A stretch of 64,000 nt of DNA, taken from positions 67,241,597 to 67,305,596 of the forward strand of contig CM037590.1 in NCBI GenBank assembly GCA_021018995.1. Direction: 5' to 3'. The translations under genes and the position numbers were made by a program. The number at the start of each line of letters is the position of its first letter. Position 1 is the stretch's first letter. The stretch is from Chloranthus sessilifolius. Lineage: Eukaryota > Streptophyta > Magnoliopsida > Chloranthales > Chloranthaceae. This document shows, piece after piece, positions 12,042 through 24,529 of this stretch. The notes beneath the pieces are model-generated. The model had not been told where the DNA came from, did no database searches, and saw only the letters and a list, made by a program, of their open reading frames with translations.

Positions 12042-13357
12042 TCAACTTTTAATAATACCTTGGATCACGTCGTTCGATGTTCCGGCTTCCTGAGCCGTCA
12101 CGGCATAAGCTCGACCGTGAACAGTTGGTCGAGTCGATTTCTGAGTTGAAGCTGAACCAGTTCTTCCCTTTTTCTCCTGAGGACAATCCTTAACCATGTG
12201 TCCGATTGTGCCACACCGAAAACACGCTCCAGTGTTCCTCCTGCAATCCTCGGTCATGTGTGGTTTCCCGAACCTTAGGCACATGGTGACCGAAACAAAA
12301 GATGGTGCACGAGAGGATCCTCGTACATTGAAGCTCCACTAGCCAGAACTACCGGTCGCGGATTTGATTGCACAGGTGATGATGCTTCCAATCTCTGATA
12401 AGGGGTCGGTTCAGAAGAAAATGTTGGTCTAGAAAATGCAGGTTGAATAAGGTTCACTGGCGGCTTTGTAAACTTGGCCCTCTTATTCTCATAAGTACCT
12501 GACTGCCCTTGTACAACCCTATCCTTGTCCGGCTGTCTGCTTCTCAAGAACCGCTTTTGAATTTCTTCCTCTGCTATGAGGGCCTTTGACAGTACTCCTC
12601 CATATGTTTCCATTTCCCACATAGCCACGCTCTCCTGTATACTCGGCCTAAGATCCAGCTGAAATTTTCTGGCCTTCATCATATCGGTGGCCACATGTTG
12701 AGGTGCAAACCTCGAAAGTCGCGTGAACTCATCTCCATACTCACGCACTGACATTGTCCCCTGCTTCAGCTCGATGAACTGAACTTCCATCTGATGCCTA
12801 ACGATCTTGGGAAAGTATTGATCGTTGAACGCCTCGATAAACTCAGCCCATGTCCAAGGAATATTGGGAAACTCCTGCTCCCTGTGTCTAGCCACGGACT
12901 TCCACCATGGTCCAGCATGTCCATCCAGTTTGAAGGTTGCCCATCTAACCTTCTCGACATCGGTGCACTGAAGCACCTCGAAGATCTTTTCCATCTCATC
13001 CAACCAACCTTCGGCTTCCATCGGGTCGGTCTATCTAGAAAAATTTGGAGGTCTCATCCTCCTGAATTCGGCAAATCCTGATGTTTGTTGTTGTTGTCCA
13101 GCAGAAATTAGCTCTGTTTGCTGGGCGATTGCAGTAGTCTGCTGAGCCATAGATGCGGTCTGCTGAGCAATGTTGGTGGCTAGACTTTCCAACACTTGTT
13201 CCATTCTTTCACCCTGACCTCTATCAACTCCGGCTCCTATAGGGACTGCATTAGAACCGGTTGCGAAGGCAACTCCCCTCGATGTACCGACACCTTCAGG
13301 TATGTCCTCTAAAGGCACCATCCTACCTCTACCTCTGCCTTTAAATCTTGGGGCCAT
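12042..13357 (-). pseudogene. Family-B gag
   Basis: Gag starts at 13357 with MAPRFKGRGRGR. It contains a glutamine-rich repeat (AQQT units, about residues 60-85), then the capsid region with EAEGWLDEMEKIFEVLQCTD and WATFKLDG. A single stop before TDPMEAE (near 13031) separates the first 108 codons from the next 248. A frameshift near 12275-12284 puts the zinc knuckle in another frame, where it is intact (CFRCGTIGHMVKDC). Two simple changes therefore account for most of the damage, which suggests moderate age. Confidence 0.85.
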
Positions 13358-13449
13358 ACTGATCTGTCATTGTAAACACCACAACATCAGTCAACATTGA
13401 TTGTAAAGACAATCACACACAGTACTAGTGATTCTGGACCTAACGACAT

Positions 13450-13466
13450 AACTCTGATGCGAACTG
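13450..13466 (-). other. Degenerate primer binding site, family B
   Basis: CTCTGATGCGAACTGT on the plus strand is a damaged form of the iMet-type site TGGTATCAGAG read on the minus strand. The LTR should begin right after it, but about 80 bases without a match to other family-B LTRs (13467-13546) intervene before LTR sequence starts. Confidence 0.5.
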
Positions 13467-13546
13467 TACCGGGTCACGGTTGGGTTCTCATGGGTCCTTA
13501 GAGAATCTAAAAACCATAGCTCGATATTAACCATAGTGATTTAATT

Positions 13547-13937
13547 CCGACTTTTCCAATCCCTCGTATAGGAAAGGCGGTTCGCCAACCTATCGAATAA
13601 ACTATGGACAAACAGGCACATATCAGAGTAAAGCGTAATAAATATCCATAGCTAAAATAAATGCGGAAGCAATTAAAAGTAAAGAACCACCGATGATGGC
13701 CGACCATCATCGAAACATGGCTCATAACAGAAATCAACGTCAAGTATAAAACTATGATATCCAACTAAAATGGGTCCACAAATTCAAGTCTAACTCTCAC
13801 CACAAATAAGAAAATCAGTAAGTTCTATACTGGGAAAAACTCCTCAGGAGGAACCTCAAGCTCTTCCTCGTGCACGAGTCGATCGCCTCACAACCGAATA
13901 GCCACGCCAAGACAACTCGTGACGTATAGTCGGAGTG
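13547..13937 (-). repeat. Truncated family-B 5' LTR at the unit boundary
   Basis: LTR sequence starts at CCGACTTTTCC and is cut at about 13937, where family-A RT sequence follows. The join is the same as near 275. The hairpin CGATGATGG/CCATCATCG is present near 13690. It is the duplication breakpoint between units 1 and 2. Confidence 0.82.
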
Positions 13938-14330
13938 AACACTACCACAGATTTATCAAGGTGTGGTTTGAACACCCTGTTCATCAGATCCATGAAAGAT
14001 GTAGGAGCATTGTCAATCCAAACGACATCACTAAAAACTCATAGTGGCCATAACGCGTTCGAAACATAGTCTTGGATATATCTTCCGCCTTGATCTTGAG
14101 CTGGTGATAGCCTTACCTCAGATCAATCTTTGAAAAGAACTTTGCACCTTACAACTGATCAAATAAGTCATCTATTCACGGAAGAGGATAATGATTCTTA
14201 ATCGTCATCTTGTTGTGCTGCCTATAATCGATACACAAACTCATCGATCCATCTTTATTTTTCACAAAAAGAACCGGTGCACCCCAAGGAGAAACACTCG
14301 GTCAAATAAAGCCTTTGTCTAACAGCTCCA
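13938..14330 (-). pseudogene. Family-A reverse transcriptase fragment (unit 2)
   Basis: It is nearly identical to 276-655 and broken in the same places. The minus strand encodes the RT entry [12 protein letters not shown] and the following IDYRQ region, and ends at the LTR stub. The FVDD active site is missing. Confidence 0.8.
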
Positions 14331-14955
14331 TCCGATATGGAGCTTTGGATAACGGTTCTGTACCTGGCGCTAGCTTAAACACGAACTCAATCTCTCGATC
14401 AGGTGGCAATCCAGGTAAGTCCTTTGGAAAGACATCAGGATAATCGCAGACCACCTTGATAAGAGCCAAGTCATTCTTCTTCTCTGTAGAATCTTGCAAG
14501 TAGGGCAAATACCCACTACAACCATTCTTCATCATGCGCTCGGCCTTAATGGCTGAAACCAACGGCGCAACCTTGGATTTAACTCCATAGAATCGAAAGG
14601 ATTTTTGCTTTAGCAGTCGGAAGGTCACTATCTTTCGTAGACAGTCCACGCTCGCGTGATAAGCTGCCAACCAATCCATTCCGAGAATGATGTCGAACCC
14701 TTCCATGCTCAACGTAATCATGTCGGTCACTGTCTCGTGCTCATCAATCATCACGATGACTGACTGACATGCCGTATCAGTGCATACTGAACTTCCCGTA
14801 GGAATCTTTACGTCCAAAATGAAAGCAAGGTTCGGGAGTGATACCTAACTTCTCTGAGAAGGAAGGAGTAATAAATGAGTGTGTAGACCCAGGGTCTATA
14901 AGTACTCGTGCTTCAATTTTTCTCAGGTCGTCTCGACGACTCATCATAAGGGTAC
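14302..14955 (-). pseudogene. Family-A protease and linker (unit 2)
   Basis: The minus strand has LIDPGSTHSF near 14890-14915, then a frameshift, then an open stretch of 171 codons (14817-14302) with EHETVTD, GFDIILGMDWL and a linker ending LLDKGFI. It keeps the middle part that is damaged in unit 1. It shares with unit 1 the linker deletion that removes about 13 residues between APYRM and ELLDKGFI. Confidence 0.8.
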
Positions 14956-15049
14956 CTTTAGTTAAAAAAGTATGTTAATTATATGTAATGATTCCAATGT
15001 GGTTTTAACATAATTGCTTGAATGAATTTAAACATTAAATAATAGAATC

Positions 15050-16379
15050 AATGCATAAATGACATCTCAACTTTAATGTTACCTTAGATTACGTCATTCG
15101 ACGTTTGGGTATCCTGTGCAGTCACCGCATAAGCTCGACCTTGAACTGTAGGTCGCGTCGACTTTATGAGAGTCGTCAGAGTCCGTCCTTTCTCAACGGC
15201 AGGACAATCCTTGATCATGTGACCAACCTGTCCACACCTGAAGCATCCTCCAGTGTTTCATCGGCAATCCTCTATCTTATGTGGTTTCCCACATCTTGCA
15301 CACACTGGGGTAGACACAGGAGTAATAGCTGATCCTCACGTTGAACCCTGGGCCACAGAAGCTCCACTCGCAGTAGTGCTTCCGGCTCTGAAAGGTCGCC
15401 CTGGTGATGAACTCTGTGGTCTCTAATAGGAAGACATCACTGGTCCTGAAGCAATAGCCAGTCTGGAATACGATGGCTGACTAGGGTAGGGAGGAGGTTT
15501 AGAGAACCTCGGCTTTTTGTTCACCTGCTCTGAAGCACTCTGCTATCCCTCGCCAAACTGATTTTTATTTCCCTGCTTTCACCTCAAGTACTATTTTTGA
15601 ACGTCTTCCTCTGTAATGAGGGCCTTAGACATGACACCTGCATACGTCTCTATCTCCCACATCGACACCCTCTCCTGAATGTTTGGCCTCAAACCTCTCT
15701 AAAATTTCTGAGTCCTCATCAGCTCAATGGCCACGTGTAAGGCTGAAAATCGGGAAAGTCAATCAAATTCTGCACCATACTCACGCACCGACATCTCATT
15801 CTGCTTCAACTCAATAAATTGTACTTCCCACTGATTACGTATAATCTTCGAAAAGTACTGATCGTTGAACGGCTCCACGAACTATGCCCAAGTCCATGGT
15901 GTATTGGGGTAGTCCTGCTCTCTCATCCTGGAAACAGACTTCCACCACGGGCTGGCCTCACCCAAAAGTTTAAAGGATGCCCAGCGTACTTTCTCGACAT
16001 CTGTACACTGCAACACCTCAAATATCTTCTCAATCTCATCAAGCCATGCCTCGGCCTCCATAGGATCCGTCTGCCCTGAGAATGTAGGAAGTCTCATCCT
16101 TCTAAACTCTGCGTATCCTCCTGGCTGATGTCTGGCTGCCAGCATCTCTATCTGTCGGTCGATGGCTGCAGTCTGCTAAGCCATGTTAGTGGCCAAGGCT
16201 GCCAACAACTCGTCAACATTTCCCCCTTCTTGCCTAGCAGCTCCCAAAGGATCTGCATTAGGGCCAGATGCAACTCGCCCTCTGCCATATGAGGTGCCTA
16301 CGCCCTCATCTATCTCTTCGATGCGAGCCATACGAGGTCCCTCTATACCTCGGCCTCTGCCTCTAAACCATGGAGGCAT
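15050..16379 (-). pseudogene. Family-A gag (unit 2)
   Basis: Gag starts at 16379 (MPPWFRGRGRG), with a stop after ATNMA near 16176 that is not present in unit 1. The capsid region resumes at 16145 and ends at the stop after WTWA (15882), which unit 1 shares. The CCHC knuckle (CFRCGQVGHMIKDC) lies near 15205-15250. Private and shared stops together show that damage occurred both before and after the duplication. Confidence 0.8.
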
Positions 16380-16478
16380 GCTGCTCTGTCATTGTTGAAA
16401 AACAATAACAATAGATCAGTATTGATTGTTAAAACAATCCAATCCCTTAGTCCTAAGACTCTGAACCTAGAGCCTTCC

Positions 16479-16490
16479 TCTAATACCAAC
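16479..16490 (-). other. Primer binding site, family A (unit 2)
   Basis: The same TGGTATTAGAG as in unit 1, directly next to the LTR beginning at 16491. It carries the same single departure from the iMet tRNA complement. Confidence 0.7.
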
Positions 16491-18782
16491 TGTGACGACC
16501 TGACTTTTCCAATCCCTAAGGTATAGGAAAGGCCGGTTCATCAACTTATTGATTTCTCAATAAGCCGTAACAAACAGAAGCCGGCAACATAACAAAGATC
16601 TAAAGATAGAGGCAAAGCATATAATATTCCAAAACAAAAGCTTTCTATAACAAAAATATATCACTGTGAGGAACCAAGAAGAACCACCGGTGATGGCCAA
16701 TCCAACACCTAAAATAGTGGTTCACAATAATGGTTCCTCGAGTGATATCAAAAGAACCAAAATAATGGCCTAGGGCCCAATATTCAAAATAATATTCTGG
16801 CAAAAGTACCAAAAATAAGGAATCCAGGATCAAGGGAAAAACTCCTCAGCTGGTATGTCCAATTCCTTCTCGGGAATGTAATCGGAGTCCTCCAGATCCT
16901 CTGATCCAAGGTCAGTCTCAGCACCTGTGATGTATAGTAGGGGGTGAGCTAACAGCAAAGCCCAATAGAGGAAACAGATCTATTTGCATTTTCTTATAAG
17001 TAAAGGTTTTCAAAAGATAGAAGTCGGATCAAATATGATTTTCAAATGATGCTTTGCAACTAAAATTCCAGTTCTAATCCTGAGTCAAAACTGATAACGT
17101 GAGTCTAATGTGCTTGAAATCTGCGGAATTAGCATGCTTCTTGTCTTAAATTTATAACTTAATTTTATCTCTCAAATTTCCTATAGCATGAGAGCAGACT
17201 ATGTAACCGATGGGAAAATCCTACTCACCATCGTCGTTCATGAACCCATTTTCTGAAGTGCAACAAGCCCCTACGCTATGAGGGAAACTTGCGCCAAAGT
17301 AATATCGTCAATACGGTTGGTAGAAATTAGGGCATCGTCCGTATGAACCCCAAATCAAGGCTTATTATTCATAACTTAATACTGATTTTTTGAAAATCTG
17401 ATTCAAAGTTTTGATTTAAAGATTAACTGAGGTTCTAAGGTTCGAATTTCAAAGTTCTCAATCATAACAAAGTTTCCAATTTCAGATTTGTGTCATATAT
17501 TCAGAGTTTTATTCATGCTATGTATAACAGAATTCCAAAATTATGCTTCTTAAATGAAACAGTAAAAAATAGTTTATACATATAATCCAATGCAAATCAA
17601 ATATAGGGTTCTCCTACCTCAACAAAGAAGGTTCTAAAGCAAGTACAAGCAGTCCTCACCAAGGACTCCCATTATTCAAAACCAACATATATTAACAATC
17701 TCAATGTTAATATAGAACCAAAAATCAAACCAAAAGCTTGTCGAAAAAAATCCGACAAAAATTTCAAATGCCAGAAACAGGGCAGAATTCGATGGTCGAA
17801 TTCAATTTCACCTCAATTTCAAAAAACTCATCAACATAAAACCTAAAAATCGACCCTCGATTTTCAATTCGATGGTCGATTTCCAAATTCGACCCTCGAA
17901 TTGGAAATCGACTCTCGATTTCCAAAAAATTACATCAGGCACTAAAAATACAGATTTCGACTATCGATTTTCAAATCGATGGTCGAATTCCAATTTCAAC
18001 CCTCGATTTGAAAATCGACCCTCAAATTTCTCGGATTCTGTGGCTGTCAACTTTTCATGTCTTGATTCTTTCTCTCATATTCAACCACAACCATCTGATT
18101 TATAATTAACCCTACTTATTCAAATCTAAACAAAACATAAATTAAATTGACACAAGGAGGTTTCAAGGACCTACCTCTTGTGGTTTAAATCATTCCTTCC
18201 GTTGCACCAATTCACACACCGGAACTCATCTCCAAAGCTCAACGATTTAGATCTTCAAATCAGTTCATACTCATAAAGAGGTGGTCACCGCCTCATCAAC
18301 AACAAAATCATAAAGAACTTCTCACTCTCCACATCTCTCTTCTCTTTCAATAATTCAAACTGATCCGAATTCAAGCACAAAGCTAACTAATGGTTGAGAT
18401 GGGGAGAGGAATCCTCAAGCTCTCAAGATCTAAAGATCAATGGCAAGGCAAATGGTTGCAACTTTAATTCAAACGAGAGAGAGAAGTGTAACTTCTCTTT
18501 CAATCTCTCTTATAACCAAAAGCCAAGCAAATATAATATCTAGATTTTATAATTTTACAACTTATCCACTTAAGTTGAAAAATTATCCGGCGCTAAACAC
18601 AAACACCAACGCTATTGTGTGAGTCATCGATTACATGACTTGCACACCTCTCAAGACAAAATCCTTTTGCCACAAGTCTTATCATAGCCTTAGCTTACCA
18701 AAAATCCAAAATATTCCTCAACAATTTTTGGACACGCTTACCGAGGTAAACGAAAATAAGCCAAAATATTTGGGATATTACA
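16491..18782 (-). repeat. Family-A 5' LTR (unit 2)
   Basis: TGTGACGACC to GGATATTACA, colinear with 2810-5079 and clearly closer to it than to the LTRs of the element at 41997-54391. Palindrome array at about 17780-18045 and TATA box at 18509-18514 (minus). It keeps a short stretch (CCTATAGCATGAGAG near 17180) that is deleted in unit 1. Confidence 0.88.
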
Positions 18783-19130
18783 GTTCAAGTCTCACAAGAT
18801 CTAGAATTAAAGTGAGGCAAGGCCTTAGAGCTTGTAAATTTTCAACGAGAGAGAGAAATTAGACTTCTCTTTCAATCTCTCTTATAACTTAAAACCAAAC
18901 AAATTAATATCTAGATTTTATCTTTTTACAACTTATCTACTTAATTTGCAAAATATCCCATGTTGAACACAGACACCAATCCTATTGTGTAAGTCATCGC
19001 TTACATGACTTACACACATCTTCCGACAAATTTCTTTTGCCAGTAGTCTTATCAAACACATAGCTAACCAAAATCCAACAAAAACCCGTAATAATTTTTG
19101 GACACGCTTATCGAGGTAAATGAAAATAAG
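18783..19130 (-). repeat. Duplicated end of the family-A LTR (unit 2), continued at 23784
   Basis: As in unit 1, the LTR end is repeated in tandem. It is interrupted at ATAAG (19126-19130) by the inverted LTR. The sequence resumes at 23784 with ATAAG and runs to the LTR terminus GGATATTACA at 23810. Confidence 0.78.
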
Positions 19131-20814
19131 TGTAATATCCCTGATATTTTTGACGTATTTTTCATGTACCTCGGTAAGCGTGTCCGGAAAATATTGTGAA
19201 ATATTTTATTTTGATAAGCTAGGGCTATAATACGACTAATGGTCAAAGGAATTAGCCTAGAGAGGTGTGTAAGTCAAGTAAACGATAACTTACACAATAG
19301 GATACGTGTATGTGTTCAACATGAAATATTTTGCAAATTTAGATGATAAGTTGTAAACAAAAATATCTATATTTTTGTTAGGAATTGTTTTATCTTATAA
19401 GAAAGAGAATTGCAAGAGAAGTTACACTTCTCCCTCTCGTTTGAATTAGAATTAGCAACTTTTGTTTTGCCTTGCCCTTGATCTTTAGATCTTGAGAGTT
19501 TAAAAGTTCCTCTTTCCATCTCAACCATTGATTAGATTAGTGCTTGAATTCTGATCAGTTTGAATTATTGAAAGAGAAGAGTGATGTGGAGAGTGAGAAA
19601 ATCTGTGTGATCTTGTTGATTGATGAGGCTGTAGCCACTCCTTTTGATGGACTGATTTGAAGATCTAAACCTTTGAGCTTGGAGATTTGTTCCGGACGTG
19701 GATCGGTGTAACGGAAGCAATGAATTAAACTACAAGAGGTAGGCCTTTAAACATCCTTTTGTCTTTTGAATTCAATTTATGTTTAGAATGGTATGTGGTA
19801 TTTTATTTTTGGATAAGAAGGTTGTGGTGGAAAAATGAAGAAAAGAGCCCGGAGTTGGAAAAGTTAGCAGCCACAGACCCTGAGAAATTCGACTATCGAT
19901 TTGAAAATCGACTGTCGAATTTGGAATTCGACCATCGATTTGAAAATCGACAATCGAAATATGTTTTTGTGTGCCTGAAGGAAAGTTTTGAAATTCGTTG
20001 GTCGAAATTGAATTCGACCATCGAATTTCAATTCGACCATCGAATTCTGTCATGTTTCAGGCTTTTGAAAGTTTGTTGGATTTTTATTCTGCAAGCTTTT
20101 GGTTTGATTTTTGGGTTCTATATTAACACTGGGAGTGTTAATATATGTAGGTTTTGACTATTGGGAGTCCTTGGAGAGGATTGCTTGTACATGTTTTTGG
20201 AACTCCCTTGTTAAGGTAGGGGAACCTTGTCTCTAATTTGCATTAAATTATAAGTATAGCTTGTTTAACTATTTAAATTAAGAAGGGTAAATTTTAGAAA
20301 TTCTGTTGCACACAGCATAAATAAAATTATGAATATATGATACAATCTGAAAATTTAGAAACCTTGTTATAACTAAGCATCTTTGTAATTCGAACCTCAG
20401 AACCTCAGTTAAGCTTTGAATCAGAACTTCGAATCAGAACTTTGAAAAATCAGTATATGTTATGAATAATAAGCCTTGATATGTATTAGCATTTGCATTT
20501 GATTTAGGGTTCATACGTATGATGCCCTAGATTCTACCAACCGTGTTGATGGTAATACTTTGGCGCAAGTTTCCCTCATAGCGTAGGGGCTTGTTGCATT
20601 TTCGAAATGGGTTCATGAACGACGATGGTCAGTAGGGTTTTCCCATCGGTCACGTAGTCCGCTCTCATGCTATAGGAAATTTGGGAGATAAAATTAAGTT
20701 ATAAATTTAAGACAAGCAGCATGCTAAATCAGAACATTTTGAACACTTTAGATTATATTATCAATTTTTACTCAGGATTAGAACTGGAGATTTAATTTGA
20801 GAAGTGTGACGACT
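19131..20814 (+). repeat. Inverted solo family-A LTR, first part (unit 2)
   Basis: TGTAATATCC at 19131 opens an inverted LTR flanked by ATAAG on both sides (19126-19130 and 23784-23788), a perfect 5-bp target duplication. No coding region lies inside, so it is a solo LTR left by LTR-LTR recombination. It is split by a family-B solo LTR at 20815. Array at 19886-20050 and TATA box at 19396-19401. Confidence 0.88.
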
Positions 20815-23208
20815 CGACTTTTCCAATCCCTCAGGTATAGGAAAGGCCGGTTCGCCAACCTATCGAATAAACGATAAGCTGGACAAACAGGGCACATATC
20901 GGAGTAAAGCGTAATAAATATTCATAGCTAAAATAATTGCAGAAGCAATTAAAAGTAAAGAACCACCGATGATGGCCGACCATCATCGAAACATGGCTCA
21001 TAACAGAAATCAACGTCAAGTATAAAACTATGATATCCAACTAAAATGGGCCCACAAATTCAAGTCTAACTCTCACCACAAATAAGAAAATCAGTAAGTT
21101 CTATACTAGGAAAAACTCTTCAGGAGGAACCTCAAGCTCTCACGATACGAATAGCACGTACGAATTACTGAACTGTGACGTATAGTCGGAGTGAGCTAAC
21201 CAACAATGCTCAGTAGAAGAAAGACATCTACGGCATTTTACTTTAACTAACATGGTTTCAAAATAAATATCGAAATATAGCTTGTCAAACATATAAGCAG
21301 ATAATAAACTGAAATTAGGTGCGGAAACCATATATAAGATTTATTTCTAAATGTGTGAAATCAGTTTCAAGAACAGATGCAGTGTTTCAGTGTCTTAGTT
21401 TCTCTAACTTCTATATACAAAGTTCAGCAATTCATGACTTAATTCCCAACTTAAAATACCTCCCGAGTAAACTATATCTCGAGAGCAGGAATATAGCCGA
21501 TGGGAACCCCTACCTTCCATCGTCGTTCATGAACCATTTTTCAGGATGCAACAAGCCCCTGCGTAATGAGGGAAACTTGTGCCAGGAAATTATTCAGGAA
21601 TTTTTTAGGGGTCGTTCAGGTCAATCATAAAATAAATGCAGATACTAATATAAATCAGATGCAAGTCTCTTATACATAGTTCAGGTTCTTGATTTCAGAT
21701 TTTCAGAGCTTAAGTAGATTCAGATTTCAGAATTCAGGTAGATTTAGATTTTCAGTCATTCATATCAATTTCAGTTTACAGATGTGATTTCAATGGCATA
21801 TGCAAGTTCAAAGATTTTAATTCAAAATATCCATGCGAATTAAAATAAAATACTGTAAAGATGAGATTTTCCTACCAAAACTCGGAGTTATGCGAAGTCA
21901 AGCAAAGTCCTATTGATGGCCTCTCGCCCTCAATCTACATCACAATATACGTTCATGCATTAAGATAAACTCTAATTACTAATAATATAGACCTATTTAA
22001 GTGTTTCCTCAAAAACAAGTCAAAACAGGCAAGTTGCGCCAATTCTAAAATTTGATATAACATTCGCATATATTTTTGACTATCAAGACGATTGATTCAT
22101 GAGTTGATCAAAACATGAAAGTTGTAGATTTTTCTATTAGCTTTCCAACGCAAAAATAATCGTCTCAATCGGAGTTCGGGACAAAAGGTTATGACTAAAA
22201 TACCAAGGCAATGTTGAAGTTTGACAATACCTCGCTCGAGCGATGATAATAGCTCACTCGAGCGATTTGACGTAACATTCTCATATATTTTTGACCATCA
22301 AGACGATTGATCCATGAGTTGGTCAAAACATGAAAGTTGTATATTTTTCTATTAGCTTTCCAACGCAAAAAGAATTGTCTCAATCGGAGTTCAAGATAAA
22401 ACGTTATGACTAAAATACTAAGACAATATCGGAGTTCGGTGATACCTCGCTCGAGCGATGATAATAGCTCGCTCGAGCGAGCTACATCGACGCGATTTCG
22501 CTGGTTTTCACCCGAATCGAAACCCATACATCCCAAAGCAAAACCAATGGCTATTCTAATGATTTAATCAAAAAGTTTAATTAAAACGTACCTTTAATCT
22601 AAGGATTCCTAGATTAGAAATGAGTCACGCGAATGGAGCTTCGGAACGAAACCGACGGGTTTCCTCAACGATTCGCACCGCGATCGATCTCACGAGTTCA
22701 CAGAGACCACTCCAACACGCCCCCAATGATCTCAACCTCTCCCAATAGCCAACTACAAATCCAAGGTTGATTCAAGTTATTTCTAAGGTTTAAGTGTTTT
22801 CAACAAAGAGGGTTCTAGAGAAGGATGTTTTCTAAGCCAATCTCCTACGATGATTGAAGAAGAGAGAAGACAGAGTTTCACACGGTTGGGTAACTATCCT
22901 CTCTTAACAAAACCTAGTATAATACGGGAATGCAATTTCTTCTTATAATAGGATTGCTCACAAAGTAAAATACACACACACATCTTATGTATTATACACT
23001 TCTAATTTTAAAACTCATGTTCGGTGTTGAGCGGCCACACCGAGGTCGGTGCACAACTTTCGCACGAGGGTCCAAATGGGCTCTAAATTAAAATCTGTCC
23101 GCACAATCACATCTAGATAAAAATCCAAAACAAATGGTGACGTCGGTTGCCGAACCGAATACACACACAGGGTCAGTCTAACTCGGGTTCAAAATACGGG
23201 TCTTTACA
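20815..23208 (-). repeat. Solo family-B LTR, full length
   Basis: TGTGACGACT to TCTTTACA, 2394 bases, flanked by AGAAG (20810-20814) and AAAAG (23209-23213), a target duplication with one mismatch. In unit 1 the same insertion is a whole element, so here the element has been reduced to one LTR. Two copies of a roughly 210-base tandem repeat (22060-22480) each end in the palindrome-rich GCTCGAGCGA motif. Hairpin at 20967-20988. Confidence 0.9.
22942..22947 (-). promoter_or_regulatory. Probable TATA box, family-B LTR
   Basis: TATAAG on the minus strand, 261 bases from the LTR start at 23208, followed by AAGAAATTGC. It matches the position in families A and C. Confidence 0.5.
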
Positions 23209-23213
23209 AAAAG

Positions 23214-23783
23214 CATCATTGAAAAACCATATTTGATCCGATTCCATCTTTTGAAAACCTTTACTTATAAAGAAATGCAAATAGATTTGTTTCCTCTATT
23301 AAGCTTGGCTGTTAGCTCACCCTCGACTATACGTCACAGGTGCTGAGACTGACCTTGGGTCAGAGGATCCGGAGGACTCCGATTATATTCCCGAGGAGGA
23401 TTTGGACATACCAGCTGAGGAGTTCTTTCCGTGATCTTAGATCCTGTATTTTCTTTTTGGTATTTTTGTCTGGATATTATTTTGGAATATTGGGCCCTAG
23501 GCCTTTATTTTGGTTATTTTGATATTACTCGAGGAACCATTATTGTGAACCACTATTTTAGGTGATCGGATTGGCCATCACCGGTGGTTCTTCATGGTTC
23601 CTCACAGTGATATATTTAATGTTGTTATATGAAGCTTTTGTTTTTGGATTAATAATGTTGCCTCTGTCTTTAGATCTTTGTTTATGTTGTCGGCTTCTAT
23701 TTGTTACGACTTATTGAGAAATCAATAAGTTGATGAACCGGCCTTTCCTATACCTTAGGGATTGGAAAAGTCGGGTCGTTACA
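23214..23783 (+). repeat. Inverted solo family-A LTR, second part
   Basis: This continues the LTR interrupted at 20814 and ends GGGTCGTTACA at 23783. It includes the hairpin region near 23562-23583. With the first part the LTR is about 2.25 kb. Confidence 0.88.
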
Positions 23784-23810
23784 ATAAGCCAAAATATCTG
23801 GGATATTACA
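23784..23810 (-). repeat. Terminal 27 bases of the interrupted family-A LTR
   Basis: ATAAG is followed by the LTR end GGATATTACA. This completes the LTR broken at 19130 and marks the right edge of the family-A stack. Confidence 0.75.
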
Positions 23811-24529
23811 ATTTGTACCTAGGAACCAAAGCATTGTAAGTAGATTTTTGTGGTAAATAAAAAGTGCATGTTGAAGAAAATGGCTTCGAGTTTACAACGA
23901 GTTTGCATACCAAGGATGAGCAACTAAAACCACTTGTTCAAGGAAGATGTGATCCTCAGATAAGTAACACTTTTATTATTAACTTCACAATTTCTCTGCT
24001 TCATTATGGAATCATTCTGCTAAAAACGTGCTTTTCATTGAATATCATTTGAATGTTTTATTATGATCGTTAACCTAGGTTATCAACGACCATAATCTCT
24101 AGATCTGGACCTGCAAGTTGATCTAGGCTGCAGAATAATTATTTTCTCATCATCGTGATTTAAGAATTTTGAGATACGTTATGCTTTTTACATGATTCAT
24201 ACCGTAATGATAGGCTGAATCATAGTTTTTAGATAGGATATGCCGGATCAATAATTGTATTTTCTTACGATTTATTTTTCTTTTAGATAAATGATGGTGT
24301 GATTGGTGTGTTATGAAATTGTGAATTTAATGATAGAAAAGTAATACATGTGGAGTAGAAAATTCCTTGATCATTCTCAAGATTATCCTTTTATTTATCA
24401 GAATTTGTTCTTGCATAGATTACTTTTCCCTTATTGCATCTAGAATAGTATAGTAATTATTTGACAAATCGAACTCTCTCCCTTGGTACTTCCTTGGGTG
24501 ACTTTTTCTCTTTATGAATTAATTAAATT
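23811..24529. other. Unassigned AT-rich DNA
   Basis: It lies between the end of the family-A stack and the solo family-C LTR. A 62-codon frame (23864-24052) has no recognisable features. I see no transposon domain, splice-flanked exon or repeat. It continues after the solo LTR at 27229 and is probably the older sequence into which the LTRs inserted. Confidence 0.5.

Larger units (their letters stand above)
7053..13937 (-). mobile_element. Family-B Ty3/gypsy chromovirus, decayed but nearly whole
   Basis: This minus-strand element is inserted in the inverted family-A LTR with target site AAAAG (7048-7052). The same AAAAG follows the solo family-B LTR in unit 2 (23209-23213). Order on the minus strand: truncated 5' LTR (13547-13937), primer site remnant, gag, protease, RT, RNase H, integrase with chromodomain, polypurine tract, and 3' LTR (7053-7881). 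Domain order and the chromodomain place it among plant chromoviruses, most likely the Tekay/Del lineage. Stops in nearly every domain show it is inactive. Confidence 0.88.
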
